Shown in pieces: positions 52,907-62,414 of a stretch of DNA of 64,000 nucleotides. The DNA is from Bowmanella sp. JS7-9. GTDB taxonomy: Bacteria; Pseudomonadota; Gammaproteobacteria; Enterobacterales; Alteromonadaceae. Within the stretch, counting starts at the first letter, position 1. Every line of letters starts with the position of its first letter. The DNA lies in assembly GCF_004329715.1 (NCBI RefSeq), contig NZ_JXSY01000018.1, forward strand, positions 124,001-188,000. The letters are read 5' to 3'. The notes under the pieces are model-generated. The model saw only the letters and a list, made by a program, of their open reading frames with translations. It was not told the DNA's origin and made no database searches. The translations under genes were made by a program, and so were the position numbers.

Positions 52907-54565
52907 ATGAAGCCAAAGTCTGTCTTGCTTGCAGACACAGATCCCGAGTTTTCCTCATGCGTTAGGGAGTTTCTGCGCCAACATGAGGTCGCGTTGATCT
53001 ATTGGGTTTCGGCGATTCCCATGTCACTACAAGTGAAGGAGTTTAATCCGGACTGTGTAATTATCACCTCGCGGATGTTTGCCACTATTACCCCTGAGCA
53101 ATGCGGGCAATTAGCTAAACACACCCGTGTGTTGCTATTGCTGGAAGAGGATATCGAACAGACCGATTTATTAGCCTGGATTGATGAGGGAGTGGCTGAT
53201 TTCCTCGGGCTGCCAGTTAATTTAGACCTGCTGTGGGCCAAGATTAAGCGCATGACGGAGTTGAAACGGGTTTATACCCGTTTGGAAGAGCAGGCTAAGT
53301 TACAACAGGTTTTGATAGACGAGAAAAAACAGGAAGAAGAGTTGGCTCGTCACGTTTTGCATCACATCAGTAAGTACGATGATGACGCGGAATCTGATAA
53401 TTACTATCAAATTTTTATTCAACCCTCAGATACCTTTAACGGTGATTTTGTTGCCACTATGCAAAGTCCTGGTGGCAATATTTACTTTTTATTGCTTGAT
53501 GCCACAGGGCACGGTCTGGCGGCTGCTATCAGTATCTTACCAATCACCGGCGCGTTTCGTGCCATGGTCAGCAAAGGGTTAGAGGTAGCCGCCATCGCCC
53601 ATGAATTGAATCGTAAAATTCATAATGAGTTGCCGGATGATCGATTTGTTGCCGCCTGCTTGCTTGAAGTCAATCTGCATACCAACGAGTTATTGGTGTG
53701 GAACGCCGGGATGCCGGACGTGCTGTTAATTGATGACAATCAGGAGTTGCAGGTTCGGATTAAATCCAGTCACCTGCCGCTGGGCATTTTATCACCACAA
53801 GAATTTTCGCCAAAATTTGCAAAATTCGGACAAGAGCTTATACATCATATTGTTGCCTGTAGTGATGGCTTGATTGAGCAAAGTGGCACGAATGGCGAAT
53901 TATTTGGCATGCGAGGATTACTCGAAGGAGTGCAGCATTTCAATCTGGATGACAAATGGGTAGACAAGTTAATTGGCGAACTGCGCGAGTTTTCAGAAGG
54001 GGTTCCGCAGGAAGACGATATCACTCTGTTTCATCTGGACCGTCGCAAAATTGAGCCCTTCCGGGAAACGTTAGGGGCGCAGGTTCAAAGTGAGCATGGC
54101 GAACTGCGGCTGGAATTGTTGGCTAAAGGGACTCAGTTAAAACGATTTGATGCACCCGGTCTGATTGCGAAAGTTCTTGAATGTACTAGTCTTTTTGTTG
54201 ATATCAGGCAGCGAGCTTTTACCGTTGTCAGTGAACTTTTTAACAATGCACTTGAACATGGCGTGCTGGGGTTAAGTTCAACGCTGAAACAGGATCCAGA
54301 AGGGTTCGCAGATTACTATCAGCAGCGCGAAGACCGGTTAAACAACGTAAAGGAAATTGATTGGGTGCGCATCACAATGCGGTACGACCCGCGTGAACAC
54401 TCACTGTCTTTTGACGTGGGTGATTCAGGATCGGGCTTTGATGTTGATGCGCTGAATCATACGCAAAATGAGTTTTCAGGTCGCGGACTGGCGTTAGTGC
54501 GCAAACTAGCCCACACCGTGACTTGTATTCCACCAGGCAATGTAACGCAGGTGATTATTAAATGA
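52907..54565 (+). CDS. Pseudo-receiver / PP2C phosphatase / HATPase fusion protein
   Basis: 552-aa cytoplasmic protein with three domains. Residues 1-125 resemble a receiver, keeping the acidic pocket (Asp10, Asp12). The acceptor Asp is Thr54 (PDCVIITSRM), and the KP lysine is missing (LGLPVN). After a coiled-coil (about 122-150) comes a PP2C/SpoIIE phosphatase (about 160-385) with FNGDF, LLDATGHG, CSDGLIEQ and QEDDIT. The last 150 residues are a HATPase of the anti-sigma kinase type (ELFNNALEHG, DSGSGFD, GRGLALV). It can in principle both phosphorylate and dephosphorylate the adjacent STAS protein. Confidence 0.88.
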   Translation: MKPKSVLLADTDPEFSSCVREFLRQHEVALIYWVSAIPMSLQVKEFNPDCVIITSRMFATITPEQCGQLAKHTRVLLLLEEDIEQTDLLAWIDEGVADFLGLPVNLDLLWAKIKRMTELKRVYTRLEEQAKLQQVLIDEKKQEEELARHVLHHISKYDDDAESDNYYQIFIQPSDTFNGDFVATMQSPGGNIYFLLLDATGHGLAAAISILPITGAFRAMVSKGLEVAAIAHELNRKIHNELPDDRFVAACLLEVNLHTNELLVWNAGMPDVLLIDDNQELQVRIKSSHLPLGILSPQEFSPKFAKFGQELIHHIVACSDGLIEQSGTNGELFGMRGLLEGVQHFNLDDKWVDKLIGELREFSEGVPQEDDITLFHLDRRKIEPFRETLGAQVQSEHGELRLELLAKGTQLKRFDAPGLIAKVLECTSLFVDIRQRAFTVVSELFNNALEHGVLGLSSTLKQDPEGFADYYQQREDRLNNVKEIDWVRITMRYDPREHSLSFDVGDSGSGFDVDALNHTQNEFSGRGLALVRKLAHTVTCIPPGNVTQVIIK

Positions 54566-54572
54566 GGGAGCT

Positions 54573-54938
54573 ATGAGCAAGAGTATCTTAATTGTCGACG
54601 ACTCTTCATCAATTCGGCAGATGGTAGAAGTGACCCTGAAAAGTGCCAGTTATCAGGTGACTGCAGCAGTTGATGGGCAGGACGCATTAGATCAATGCAA
54701 ATTTAAGCGGTTTGATTTTGTATTGACCGATCAGAACATGCCTCGGATGGATGGTTTGACGCTGATTAAGAATTTACGCGCGATGGCAGCCTATAAAACC
54801 GTGCCGATTGTAGTGCTAACCACCGAAGCCAGTAACGATATGAAAATGCAGGGCAAAGCAGCAGGAGCAACCGGCTGGATGGTCAAGCCCTTCGATCCGG
54901 ATAAGTTGCTGGAAGTATTGAAAAAAGTCTTGGGCTAA
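54573..54938 (+). CDS. cheY: CheY-type response regulator
   Basis: Single-domain receiver of 121 aa. The acidic pair is in VDDSSS, the acceptor Asp in FVLTDQNMPRMDG (about residue 53), the switch Thr in VLTTEAS, and the Lys in VKPFDPDKL. It lies between the PP2C protein and cheA and is the likely direct target of this CheA. Whether it drives flagellar motion or another output is not shown by the sequence. Confidence 0.95.
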   Translation: MSKSILIVDDSSSIRQMVEVTLKSASYQVTAAVDGQDALDQCKFKRFDFVLTDQNMPRMDGLTLIKNLRAMAAYKTVPIVVLTTEASNDMKMQGKAAGATGWMVKPFDPDKLLEVLKKVLG

Positions 54939-54955
54939 ACGGGAGCTAGCGGATT

Positions 54956-56908
54956 ATGTCCATCGATATGGAACAGTTTCATGCGGTGTTTTTTGATGAG
55001 AGTCAGGAGCATCTGGATGACATGGAACAGCTATTGATGGAATTGGATTTGGGCGATCCGGATCCAGAACAATTGAACAGTATATTTCGCGCTGCACATT
55101 CAATTAAAGGCGGCAGTGGTATTTTTGGTTTTGACGCACTGACTGGTTTGACTCATGTGATGGAAAACCTGTTGGATCGGGCGCGTAAGGGCTCTATGCA
55201 ACTGACGGTTCCCGTGGTTGACCTGTTTTTACAGACCGTCGATTTGCTTAAGGGAATATTGCAGGCTTATCGCAGCGACAGCGCGTTACCCGAGGAAGCA
55301 ATCGCTGAAGGCATTCAGGCTCTGGAAGCGGTACTAAACAATGAGAATCCGCCGGTTGCCAACGATGAGGCGGAAGAAGACGCCGGCTTCGGTTTTTTCA
55401 CTGACATAACCCCAGCGGAAAGTGATAACGGCGATGGTTCACAACCCAGTGAACAACAGGATGAGTGGGAAGGCTTTGGCTTTTTTGAGCCGGTTGCGGA
55501 GGTGCAGCAAAAGGCCAGTGAAGAACAGGGTTATGGCTTTTTTGAAGAGCCAGATCCAGCCAAGTTTAACAACGAACCGCAATATGGTTTCCATAAACCG
55601 CTGGACGAAATCAGGCAGGAAGCTAAATACGCGGCGGTGCAATCAGAGGGGCCGAGTACCACAGGTGAGGCTATTCCAAGGCGAGAAGGACAGGATAATG
55701 CCAGAGTTGCGCGTCAGTCCACGGCCACTAAGGAAAACACGTCAATCAGGGTCGACACCTTAAAAATTGACTCCATGGTCAATTTGGTCGGCGAACTGGT
55801 GATTACCCAGTCCATGCTATCCATGATTAGTGAGGAAGTGGTGGGGCATTGCCGGGAAAAACTCCAGTCTGCCATCGCCGAATTACAGCGTAACACCCGT
55901 GAAATTCAGGAATCCGTGATGTCGATGCGGATGTTGCCTATCAATATGACCTTTAACCGTTTCCCCCGTGTAGTAAGGGATTTATCCAGTAAGTTGGGTA
56001 AAAAGGTGGAATTGATTATTGAAGGTGGCGCTACTGAGATTGATAAAAGCATGATCGAAAAGCTGGTGGATCCGCTTACCCATCTGGTGCGCAACAGCAT
56101 CGATCATGGCATTGAAAAAACCGATGTGAGAGTCGAACAGGGCAAAAGCGAGACCGGCACCGTTATCCTGCGTGCGGAGCAAAAAGGCAGTTCAATTGTC
56201 ATCAGCATTATCGATGATGGTGCCGGCTTAAACCGCCAACGTATTCTGTCCAAAGCCAGCGAAAATGGTCTGCCATCAGATCCGGGCATGTTGGATAAAG
56301 AAGTATGGCAGCTCATCTTTCAGCCCGGTTTCTCCACTGCCGCAGAAGTAACCGATGTGTCTGGGCGAGGCGTTGGCATGGATGTGGTGAAACGTAACAT
56401 CGAAGAGATCGGTGGGCGTATCGAGATTGAGTCCAGCGCCGGCAAAGGCTCGGCATTTTATATTCACTTACCGCTAACTCTGGCCATCGTCGATGGTATG
56501 TGCGTTTCCATTGGCGAACAAATTTATGTGATCCCTTTGGTCAACATTCTTGAGTCCCTGCAACCGTTGGCAAAACAGCTTAAGCAAATTGGTAACGACT
56601 CGCTGTTATGGATCCGTGAGCAATACTGGCCACTGGTAAAGCTGTATGAGCTGATGGGTGTCGAGGGCGCGATTGAACAACCCACCGGAGCAATTGTGGT
56701 ACTGCTGGAAAGCAGTAAAAAGCGTTTTGGGGTACAGGTGGATGCGTTACTTGGCCAGCAACAGGTTGTAATTAAAAGTCTCGAGCGGCACTACCGGCCT
56801 GTGCCGGGCATTTCCGGCGCAACCATCATGGGCGATGGACGGGTTGCGATGATCCTCGATGCGGAGTCCATCGCGGATTTTGCCAATGACCGTTTGATTC
56901 AGGAGTGA
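54956..56908 (+). CDS. cheA: CheA histidine kinase of the chemosensory system
   Basis: 650-aa kinase with an Hpt/P1 domain (about 3-105, acceptor His48 in RAAHSIKGGSG), a long acidic linker (about 130-262), P3 dimerisation (about 263-330), P4 ATPase (about 335-505 with HLVRNSIDHGIE, DDGAGLN, DVSGRGVGMDVV) and a CheW-like P5 (about 510-645). I see no P2 domain. The linker contains four repeats of a GFGFF-type motif, at 144-148, 173-177, 192-196 and, degenerate, 210-212. It starts 17 bases after cheY and 4 bases before cheW. Confidence 0.95.
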   Translation: MSIDMEQFHAVFFDESQEHLDDMEQLLMELDLGDPDPEQLNSIFRAAHSIKGGSGIFGFDALTGLTHVMENLLDRARKGSMQLTVPVVDLFLQTVDLLKGILQAYRSDSALPEEAIAEGIQALEAVLNNENPPVANDEAEEDAGFGFFTDITPAESDNGDGSQPSEQQDEWEGFGFFEPVAEVQQKASEEQGYGFFEEPDPAKFNNEPQYGFHKPLDEIRQEAKYAAVQSEGPSTTGEAIPRREGQDNARVARQSTATKENTSIRVDTLKIDSMVNLVGELVITQSMLSMISEEVVGHCREKLQSAIAELQRNTREIQESVMSMRMLPINMTFNRFPRVVRDLSSKLGKKVELIIEGGATEIDKSMIEKLVDPLTHLVRNSIDHGIEKTDVRVEQGKSETGTVILRAEQKGSSIVISIIDDGAGLNRQRILSKASENGLPSDPGMLDKEVWQLIFQPGFSTAAEVTDVSGRGVGMDVVKRNIEEIGGRIEIESSAGKGSAFYIHLPLTLAIVDGMCVSIGEQIYVIPLVNILESLQPLAKQLKQIGNDSLLWIREQYWPLVKLYELMGVEGAIEQPTGAIVVLLESSKKRFGVQVDALLGQQQVVIKSLERHYRPVPGISGATIMGDGRVAMILDAESIADFANDRLIQE

Positions 56909-56912
56909 CATC

Positions 56913-57419
56913 ATGAGTTTTGATTCTCATCTGCATAACGATAATTCGGGCAGTACCATCAATGAGTATCTGAGCTTTGTGCTTGGTGATGAGCACTATG
57001 CGCTGGATATTATTACGGTCAAAGAAATTCGCGGCTACGAGCCGGTGACTAAGATTGCCAATGCGCCACCTTTCATTAAAGGGGTGATTAATCTGCGCGG
57101 CGATATCGTGCCAATTATCGATCTGCGTCTTAAGTTTGACGTGGGCGAGGCCACCTATAACCAATTTACTATCGTCATTATGCTCAATGTGCTGGATCGC
57201 ATTGTTGGCATTGTGGTTGACGGCGTTTCGGATGTTGTCCGTCTGGCAGATGATGACATTCGTCCACCTCCAGAATTTGGTGTCGCATTTGATTCCCGTT
57301 ATCTGCGCGGGTTAGCGGCTGTCGATGACAACATGGTCATTCTGGTCAACATTGAGCGCCTGATTTCCAGTGAGGAATTGGGCTTGTTTGAAGCCAAATC
57401 CGGCTCAGATGAGGAGTAA
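56913..57419 (+). CDS. cheW: CheW coupling protein
   Basis: 168-aa scaffold that links receptors to CheA. The family core runs from [15 protein letters not shown] (about residues 15-30) through [18 protein letters not shown] (about 54-71) to the SSEELG end. The Arg of LRGDIVP, essential for receptor binding in E. coli, is present. The Vibrio counterpart cluster has two cheW genes, while only one is here. Confidence 0.96.
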   Translation: MSFDSHLHNDNSGSTINEYLSFVLGDEHYALDIITVKEIRGYEPVTKIANAPPFIKGVINLRGDIVPIIDLRLKFDVGEATYNQFTIVIMLNVLDRIVGIVVDGVSDVVRLADDDIRPPPEFGVAFDSRYLRGLAAVDDNMVILVNIERLISSEELGLFEAKSGSDEE

Positions 57420-57424
57420 CAGAT

Positions 57425-59791
57425 ATGGGAATTCTCAATTGGTTAAACAATCTATCCAACGTGTCTGACACCGCTCAGGCATTGCGGAATGCCCAGGCAC
57501 TGGATGCCAGTACCACTTGCATTATGATGGCCGACGCAGAGCGCAATATTATTTATGCTAACCGCGCGGTCAGAGACCTACTCAAACAATGCGAGCCTGA
57601 GTTACGTAAAGCGTTACCCCAGTTCTCTGCGGATAACCTCATCGGTCAGAATATCGATCAATTTCACCGTAATCCGGCTCATCAGCGTGGCATGCTGGCG
57701 AATCTTAAAGATACGATGTCGTCGGTCATTCATGTGGGGTCGTTAACCTTTAAGCTAACCCTCAGTCCATTGCGCGGTACTAATGGTGAGAATCTTGGTA
57801 CGGTCGTCGAATGGGTTGACCAAACAACCCTGTTGCAATCGGAAACAACGCGGGCGCGACTGTATTCTGCACTCAATTCCACCAGCGCCAATGTGATGGT
57901 GGCGGATGAACACCGCGAAATTATCTTTATGAACAAAGCGGTCGAGCAAATGCTGCGCTCGGTGGAGGAAGAGCTTCGTGAAGAACTGCCTGATTTCTCC
58001 GTCGACAGCGTGGTGGGTAGTAACATGGATATTTTCCATAAGAATCCCAAACACCAGTCCAAATTGCTGGAGCGGCTGACTGACACTTATCAAACTCAAA
58101 TCACGGTCGGCAAACTTAAATTTAAGCTAACCGCCAATCCAATCTTTGACGATAACAACAAACGATTAGGTACGGTGGTGGAATGGCTGGATGTCACCCA
58201 GCTCGTCGCCGAGCAACAGCGCACGCAGCGTATTCTTTCGGCACTGAATGCCACCACCACCAATGTGATGATTGCCGATCAACATCGCGAAATCATCTTT
58301 ATGAACGATTCGGTACGGGTGATGCTGAAAAGTATTGAGATGGATTTACGCAAAGCGTTGCCGCACTTTGCGGTGGATAAAATCATCGGTTCAAATATGG
58401 ATATCTTCCATAAAAACCCTGCGCATCAGTCACGTTTACTGGCAGAACTCACTACCACCTATGACACGCAGATCCAGGTGGGCAATTTGTACTTCCGCCT
58501 GATTGCCAATCCCATCTTCGACACCAGCAATAATCGCATTGGCTCGGTAGTGGAATGGCAAAACCGCACGGAAGAAGTCCGGGTTGAAAAGGAACTGGCC
58601 AAACTGGTCACCGCAGCCACTCAGGGAGATTTCAGTGAGCGTGCCAGCACCGAAGGCAAAGAAGGCTTTATGCTGCAAATGGCCACGGGCATCAACGAAT
58701 TGCTGGAAACGACCGAACAGGGGCTGAGTGATATTGCCTATATTCTGCAGGCCATAGCTGATTGTGACCTGACCAAACGAATTGACCGTCAGTATGCCGG
58801 TACCTTCGATGAGTTGGTTAATTACTGCAACACTACCAGTAGTAACCTGGCGCAAATCATTGGTGATATCAGTAGTGCCGTTGAGACTATCACGGGGGCA
58901 TCAGGGGAAATCGCCAGTGGCAATGCAGATTTGTCCAGCCGCACCGAGCAGCAGGCGTCCAGTCTGGAAGAAACCGCCTCCAGTATGGAAGAGTTAACCG
59001 GCACCGTGCGTCTTAATGCGGAAAATGCCGAACAGGCCAGCAGTCTGGCTTCGCAGGCATCTACTGTGGCTGTCGAGGGGGGCAATTTGATCAGTCAGGT
59101 AGTGACAACCATGTCATCCATTAATGAATCGGCCCAGCGCATTTCCGATATTATCGGCGTGATTGATGGTATTGCCTTCCAGACTAACATCTTAGCGCTG
59201 AATGCCGCGGTTGAAGCGGCACGCGCGGGTGAACAGGGGCGGGGTTTCGCGGTGGTCGCATCGGAGGTGCGCACACTGGCACAGCGCTCAGCAGAAGCGG
59301 CGAAAGACATTAAAGAGCTTATTTCTGACTCGGTCAGTAAGATTGCCAATGGTAATACTCTGGTCACCCAATCCGGTGCGACTATGCAGGATATTGTTAC
59401 CGCGATTAAACGGGTCAACGATATCATGTCGGAAATTGCAGCGGCATCGGCCGAGCAGTCGACTGGCATTGATGAGATCACCAAAGCGGTCAGTCAGATG
59501 GACGAAATGACCCAGCAAAACGCTGCATTAGTTGAGGAGTCTGCCGCGGCGGCTGAAAGCATGCGTCAACAAGCCGAGCAATTGGCAGATAGGGTCAATG
59601 CCTTTAAGGTAACAGACGAGGAACCGCAAAAAATGTCACGGGCATCGAGTACGCCCGTTGCCAAAAAGCCAGCCGCAGCAAAGAAGCCAGCTGCGGCAAG
59701 AGCCCCAGCTAAATCTGCTAAGCCTGCGGCCTCAAAAAATGACAAGTTGTCGCCACAAGCTCCGGATGATGATGAATGGGAGAGCTTCTAA
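57425..59791 (+). CDS. Cytoplasmic chemoreceptor with three tandem PAS domains (Aer2-like)
   Basis: 788-aa soluble receptor without membrane segments. Three PAS domains (about 25-135, 149-259, 273-383) repeat with an exact 124-residue period. Each has an FHxNPxHQ segment and a VVEW end, with His81/Trp130, His205/Trp254 and His329/Trp378. A HAMP-like stretch follows (about 385-480), then the MCP signalling domain with [30 protein letters not shown]. The tail is Ala/Lys/Pro-rich and ends in EWESF, a CheR-docking pentapeptide. It resembles Pseudomonas Aer2/McpB, which senses oxygen through a heme PAS. Heme binding here is inferred. Confidence 0.9.
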   Translation: MGILNWLNNLSNVSDTAQALRNAQALDASTTCIMMADAERNIIYANRAVRDLLKQCEPELRKALPQFSADNLIGQNIDQFHRNPAHQRGMLANLKDTMSSVIHVGSLTFKLTLSPLRGTNGENLGTVVEWVDQTTLLQSETTRARLYSALNSTSANVMVADEHREIIFMNKAVEQMLRSVEEELREELPDFSVDSVVGSNMDIFHKNPKHQSKLLERLTDTYQTQITVGKLKFKLTANPIFDDNNKRLGTVVEWLDVTQLVAEQQRTQRILSALNATTTNVMIADQHREIIFMNDSVRVMLKSIEMDLRKALPHFAVDKIIGSNMDIFHKNPAHQSRLLAELTTTYDTQIQVGNLYFRLIANPIFDTSNNRIGSVVEWQNRTEEVRVEKELAKLVTAATQGDFSERASTEGKEGFMLQMATGINELLETTEQGLSDIAYILQAIADCDLTKRIDRQYAGTFDELVNYCNTTSSNLAQIIGDISSAVETITGASGEIASGNADLSSRTEQQASSLEETASSMEELTGTVRLNAENAEQASSLASQASTVAVEGGNLISQVVTTMSSINESAQRISDIIGVIDGIAFQTNILALNAAVEAARAGEQGRGFAVVASEVRTLAQRSAEAAKDIKELISDSVSKIANGNTLVTQSGATMQDIVTAIKRVNDIMSEIAAASAEQSTGIDEITKAVSQMDEMTQQNAALVEESAAAAESMRQQAEQLADRVNAFKVTDEEPQKMSRASSTPVAKKPAAAKKPAAARAPAKSAKPAASKNDKLSPQAPDDDEWESF

Positions 59792-59808
59792 GTCCTGAAT
59801 GAGGCCGT

Positions 59809-60639
59809 ATGAAACAATCATCAGGACAAGAGTTTTCCTTCAGTAAAAAGGACTTTGAACGGGTTCGGCAGGTGCTTTATGCCAAGGCAGGCATAAAGCT
59901 GGCCGACTCCAAAGACTCGCTGGTGTATAGCCGCCTGGCGCGCCGTCTGCGGATACTGAATATTCAAAGTTTTCAGGCTTACCTGGATTATCTGGAAAAA
60001 ACACCGGAAGAGCAGCAGCCGTTTATTAACGCGCTGACGACTAACCTGACCGCGTTTTTTCGCGAGCCCCATCATTTCGATGCGCTGGCTGAGTATCTGA
60101 AGAAAAACAAACGTAAGTTGACCATCTGGTGTGCAGCCAGCAGTACCGGAGAAGAGCCGTATTCTATCGCGATGATAGTTGCGGAATGTTTTGGCAGCTT
60201 TGATACACCTGTGAGCATTGTCGCCTCGGATATCGACAGTAATGTGCTGGAAAAGGCCAGAAACGGTATTTACTCAGTGGATGCGGTAAAAAAACTCAGT
60301 GCTCAGCGTTGCCGACAATTTTTTCATCGCGGCACTGGCCGCAATCAGGGCAAAGTGCGCATCGTGCCCGAATTGCGCAAAATGGTGCTATATAAACAAA
60401 TAAACCTGATGCATTCGAATTGGGCACTTAGTTACCCCATCGATATTATTTTTTGCCGTAACGTCATGATTTATTTTGATAAACCCACGCAGGTCTCGAT
60501 CTTAAAACGTATGATTGCGCTCATGCCAGCCAATGGCATGTATGTGGCGGGCCATTCTGAAAACTTTAATCATCAGCGCGAGTTGGTAACGCCTATGGGT
60601 CAAACGATATATGCACCAGTCAAAAGCGCTCCAGAGTAA
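59809..60639 (+). CDS. cheR: CheR chemoreceptor methyltransferase
   Basis: 276-aa enzyme that methylates receptor glutamates with SAM. It has an N-terminal helical domain with TNLTAFFREPHHF (78-90) and the SAM site in WCAASSTGEEPYSIAM (107-122). The beta-subdomain contains Gly175-Thr-Gly177 in FHRGTGRNQG, and FCRNVMIYFD lies near residue 220. The Gly-x-Gly loop marks the pentapeptide-dependent type, which fits the EWESF tail of the receptor encoded just upstream. The end overlaps cheD by 29 bases. Confidence 0.95.
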   Translation: MKQSSGQEFSFSKKDFERVRQVLYAKAGIKLADSKDSLVYSRLARRLRILNIQSFQAYLDYLEKTPEEQQPFINALTTNLTAFFREPHHFDALAEYLKKNKRKLTIWCAASSTGEEPYSIAMIVAECFGSFDTPVSIVASDIDSNVLEKARNGIYSVDAVKKLSAQRCRQFFHRGTGRNQGKVRIVPELRKMVLYKQINLMHSNWALSYPIDIIFCRNVMIYFDKPTQVSILKRMIALMPANGMYVAGHSENFNHQRELVTPMGQTIYAPVKSAPE

Positions 60640-61258
60640 GCCGACTGCAATTGTGCACGCTCAGGACAAGTTACCCGGCCATTATTTCGATACTCGCTTT
60701 GGCTATAAAGCGGTAAAGATCCTGCCGGGGGAGTATTTTGCGACCCGTGAAGATTTAATGATTGTTACGGTATTGGGTTCCTGTGTGTCGGTATGTTTGC
60801 GCGACCCTAAGCTTGAAATAGGCGGGATGAACCACTTCCTGCTGCCTTCGGATAATTCCGGCTTATCCGGGCCGTTTGAGGTATCAGCAAGATACGGTAT
60901 GTATGCGATGGAAATGTTGATCAACGACCTGCTTAAACTGGGTGCAGAACGTAGTCGCCTGGAGGCCAAAGTATTTGGGGCCGGCAATGTGTTGAAACAT
61001 GTGAAATACATCAATGTGGGACAGAAAAATGCGGACTTTGCGCTGGAATATCTGCATAACGAAAAGATCCCAGTTTTAGCTCGCGATTTGCTGGATATTT
61101 ACCCGCGTAAGGTTTTTTTCTTTCCCTCCAGCGGTAAGGTGCTGGTGAAAAAGATTAAAGAGTTGCACAACGATACCTTGCTTGAACGTGAGACGGCCTA
61201 CCAGGCTAAGCTCAAACATAGTGTAACAACACCCGATCCTGACCTGTTTTTGGAGTGA
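60611..61258 (+). CDS. cheD: CheD receptor deamidase
   Basis: 215-aa enzyme that deamidates receptor glutamines to glutamates. The catalytic Cys lies in VTVLGSCVSVCLRDP (about residues 52-66) and the His in GGMNHFLLP (about 72-80). The start at 60611 lies inside the cheR 3' end and has no clear ribosome-binding site. A GTG at 60653 is an alternative that would remove 14 residues before the conserved region. cheB follows by 3 bases. Confidence 0.93.
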   Translation: MHQSKALQSKPTAIVHAQDKLPGHYFDTRFGYKAVKILPGEYFATREDLMIVTVLGSCVSVCLRDPKLEIGGMNHFLLPSDNSGLSGPFEVSARYGMYAMEMLINDLLKLGAERSRLEAKVFGAGNVLKHVKYINVGQKNADFALEYLHNEKIPVLARDLLDIYPRKVFFFPSSGKVLVKKIKELHNDTLLERETAYQAKLKHSVTTPDPDLFLE

Positions 61259-61261
61259 AAC

Positions 61262-62305
61262 ATGACGATAAAAGTGCTGGTGGTGGATGACTCAGCATTA
61301 ATCCGAAATTTGTTAGGTGAAATTATCCGTAGCGAGCGGGATATGGAGTTGGTAGGAACCGCACCGGATGCCTTTGTGGCGAAAAAGCTGGTCAACGAGC
61401 GCAGTCCGGATGTGATTACACTTGATATCGAAATGCCCAAGGTTGATGGCTTGCGTTTTCTTGAGGTGTTAATGAAGGCAAAGCCGACCCCGGTGATCAT
61501 GATCTCCACCCTCACCGAACAAGGTGCGGATGCAACGTTGCGCGCGTTGGAGTTAGGGGCGATCGATTATATTGCCAAACCTAAGCTTAGTGTCGCCCAG
61601 GGTATTGAAGAATACCGCCAGTTAATTGTTGAAAAGATCCGCACCGCGGCCATGTCTAAAGTGCGTAGTGTGCAATCTGCGCCGAAATCGGTCAGTACGT
61701 TGCAATATACCGGTACCGAAAAAATCATTGCGATCGGCGCGTCCACCGGTGGTACCGAAGCGATTAAAGAAATTATTGAGGTGCTGCCGGCCAATGCACC
61801 GGCGACCGTGATTACCCAGCATATGCCCCCCGGATTCACAACTACGTATGCCAAACGCCTGGACAGCCTGAGCAGGTTAAGAGTTGTGGAAGCAAAAGGC
61901 GACGAACGCCTGTTACCTGGCAATGCCTATCTTGCTCCCGGCGATCGGCATATGCGTATTGTCAGAAGCGGCGCGGACTACCGCATTAAACTGGATGATG
62001 GCGATCGGGTCAGCGGACATAAACCTTCGGTAGATGTGATGTTCGACTCGTTGGTGGAGTCCGCCGGTCAGAATGTGGTGGCCACACTGTTGACCGGTAT
62101 GGGGCGGGATGGCGCACAGGGTTTGCTGAATTTGCGTAAAGCCGGTGCGCATACTATCTGTCAGGACGAGAAAAGTTGCGTGGTGTTTGGTATGCCTAAA
62201 GTTGCGATTAATCTGGGCGCAGCGGCGCAAATACTGCCACTGGGTGAGATTGCCGAAGCAATGATTCAGTACCTGCAGAAAGTTAAGGCTGGTAGCCGCC
62301 TCTAG
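61262..62305 (+). CDS. cheB: CheB methylesterase response regulator
   Basis: 347-aa enzyme that removes receptor methyl groups when phosphorylated by CheA. The receiver (1-125) has Asp55 in VITLDIEMPKVDG. The esterase domain (about 155-345) has the Ser of GASTGGTEAI, the His of QHMPPGF and the Asp of LTGMGRDGAQG. It is the last gene of the operon. After it, CACAGC/GCTGTG can pair across about 30 bases, which is a poor terminator. Confidence 0.96.
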   Translation: MTIKVLVVDDSALIRNLLGEIIRSERDMELVGTAPDAFVAKKLVNERSPDVITLDIEMPKVDGLRFLEVLMKAKPTPVIMISTLTEQGADATLRALELGAIDYIAKPKLSVAQGIEEYRQLIVEKIRTAAMSKVRSVQSAPKSVSTLQYTGTEKIIAIGASTGGTEAIKEIIEVLPANAPATVITQHMPPGFTTTYAKRLDSLSRLRVVEAKGDERLLPGNAYLAPGDRHMRIVRSGADYRIKLDDGDRVSGHKPSVDVMFDSLVESAGQNVVATLLTGMGRDGAQGLLNLRKAGAHTICQDEKSCVVFGMPKVAINLGAAAQILPLGEIAEAMIQYLQKVKAGSRL

Positions 62306-62414
62306 GATAAAGCGACTATTTCACGGATTTCTCCCACTTGCTAGTTGCACAGCCTGACACGGCGATTTACTCTCGGGGTAGCTGTGTTTAACCCTTTAAA
62401 ATCGAGGACTTCCC

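Noticed and set aside
62306..62414. Terminator after cheB
   Set aside because: CACAGC and GCTGTG can pair, but the loop is about 30 bases and only three T follow, so I do not call it.
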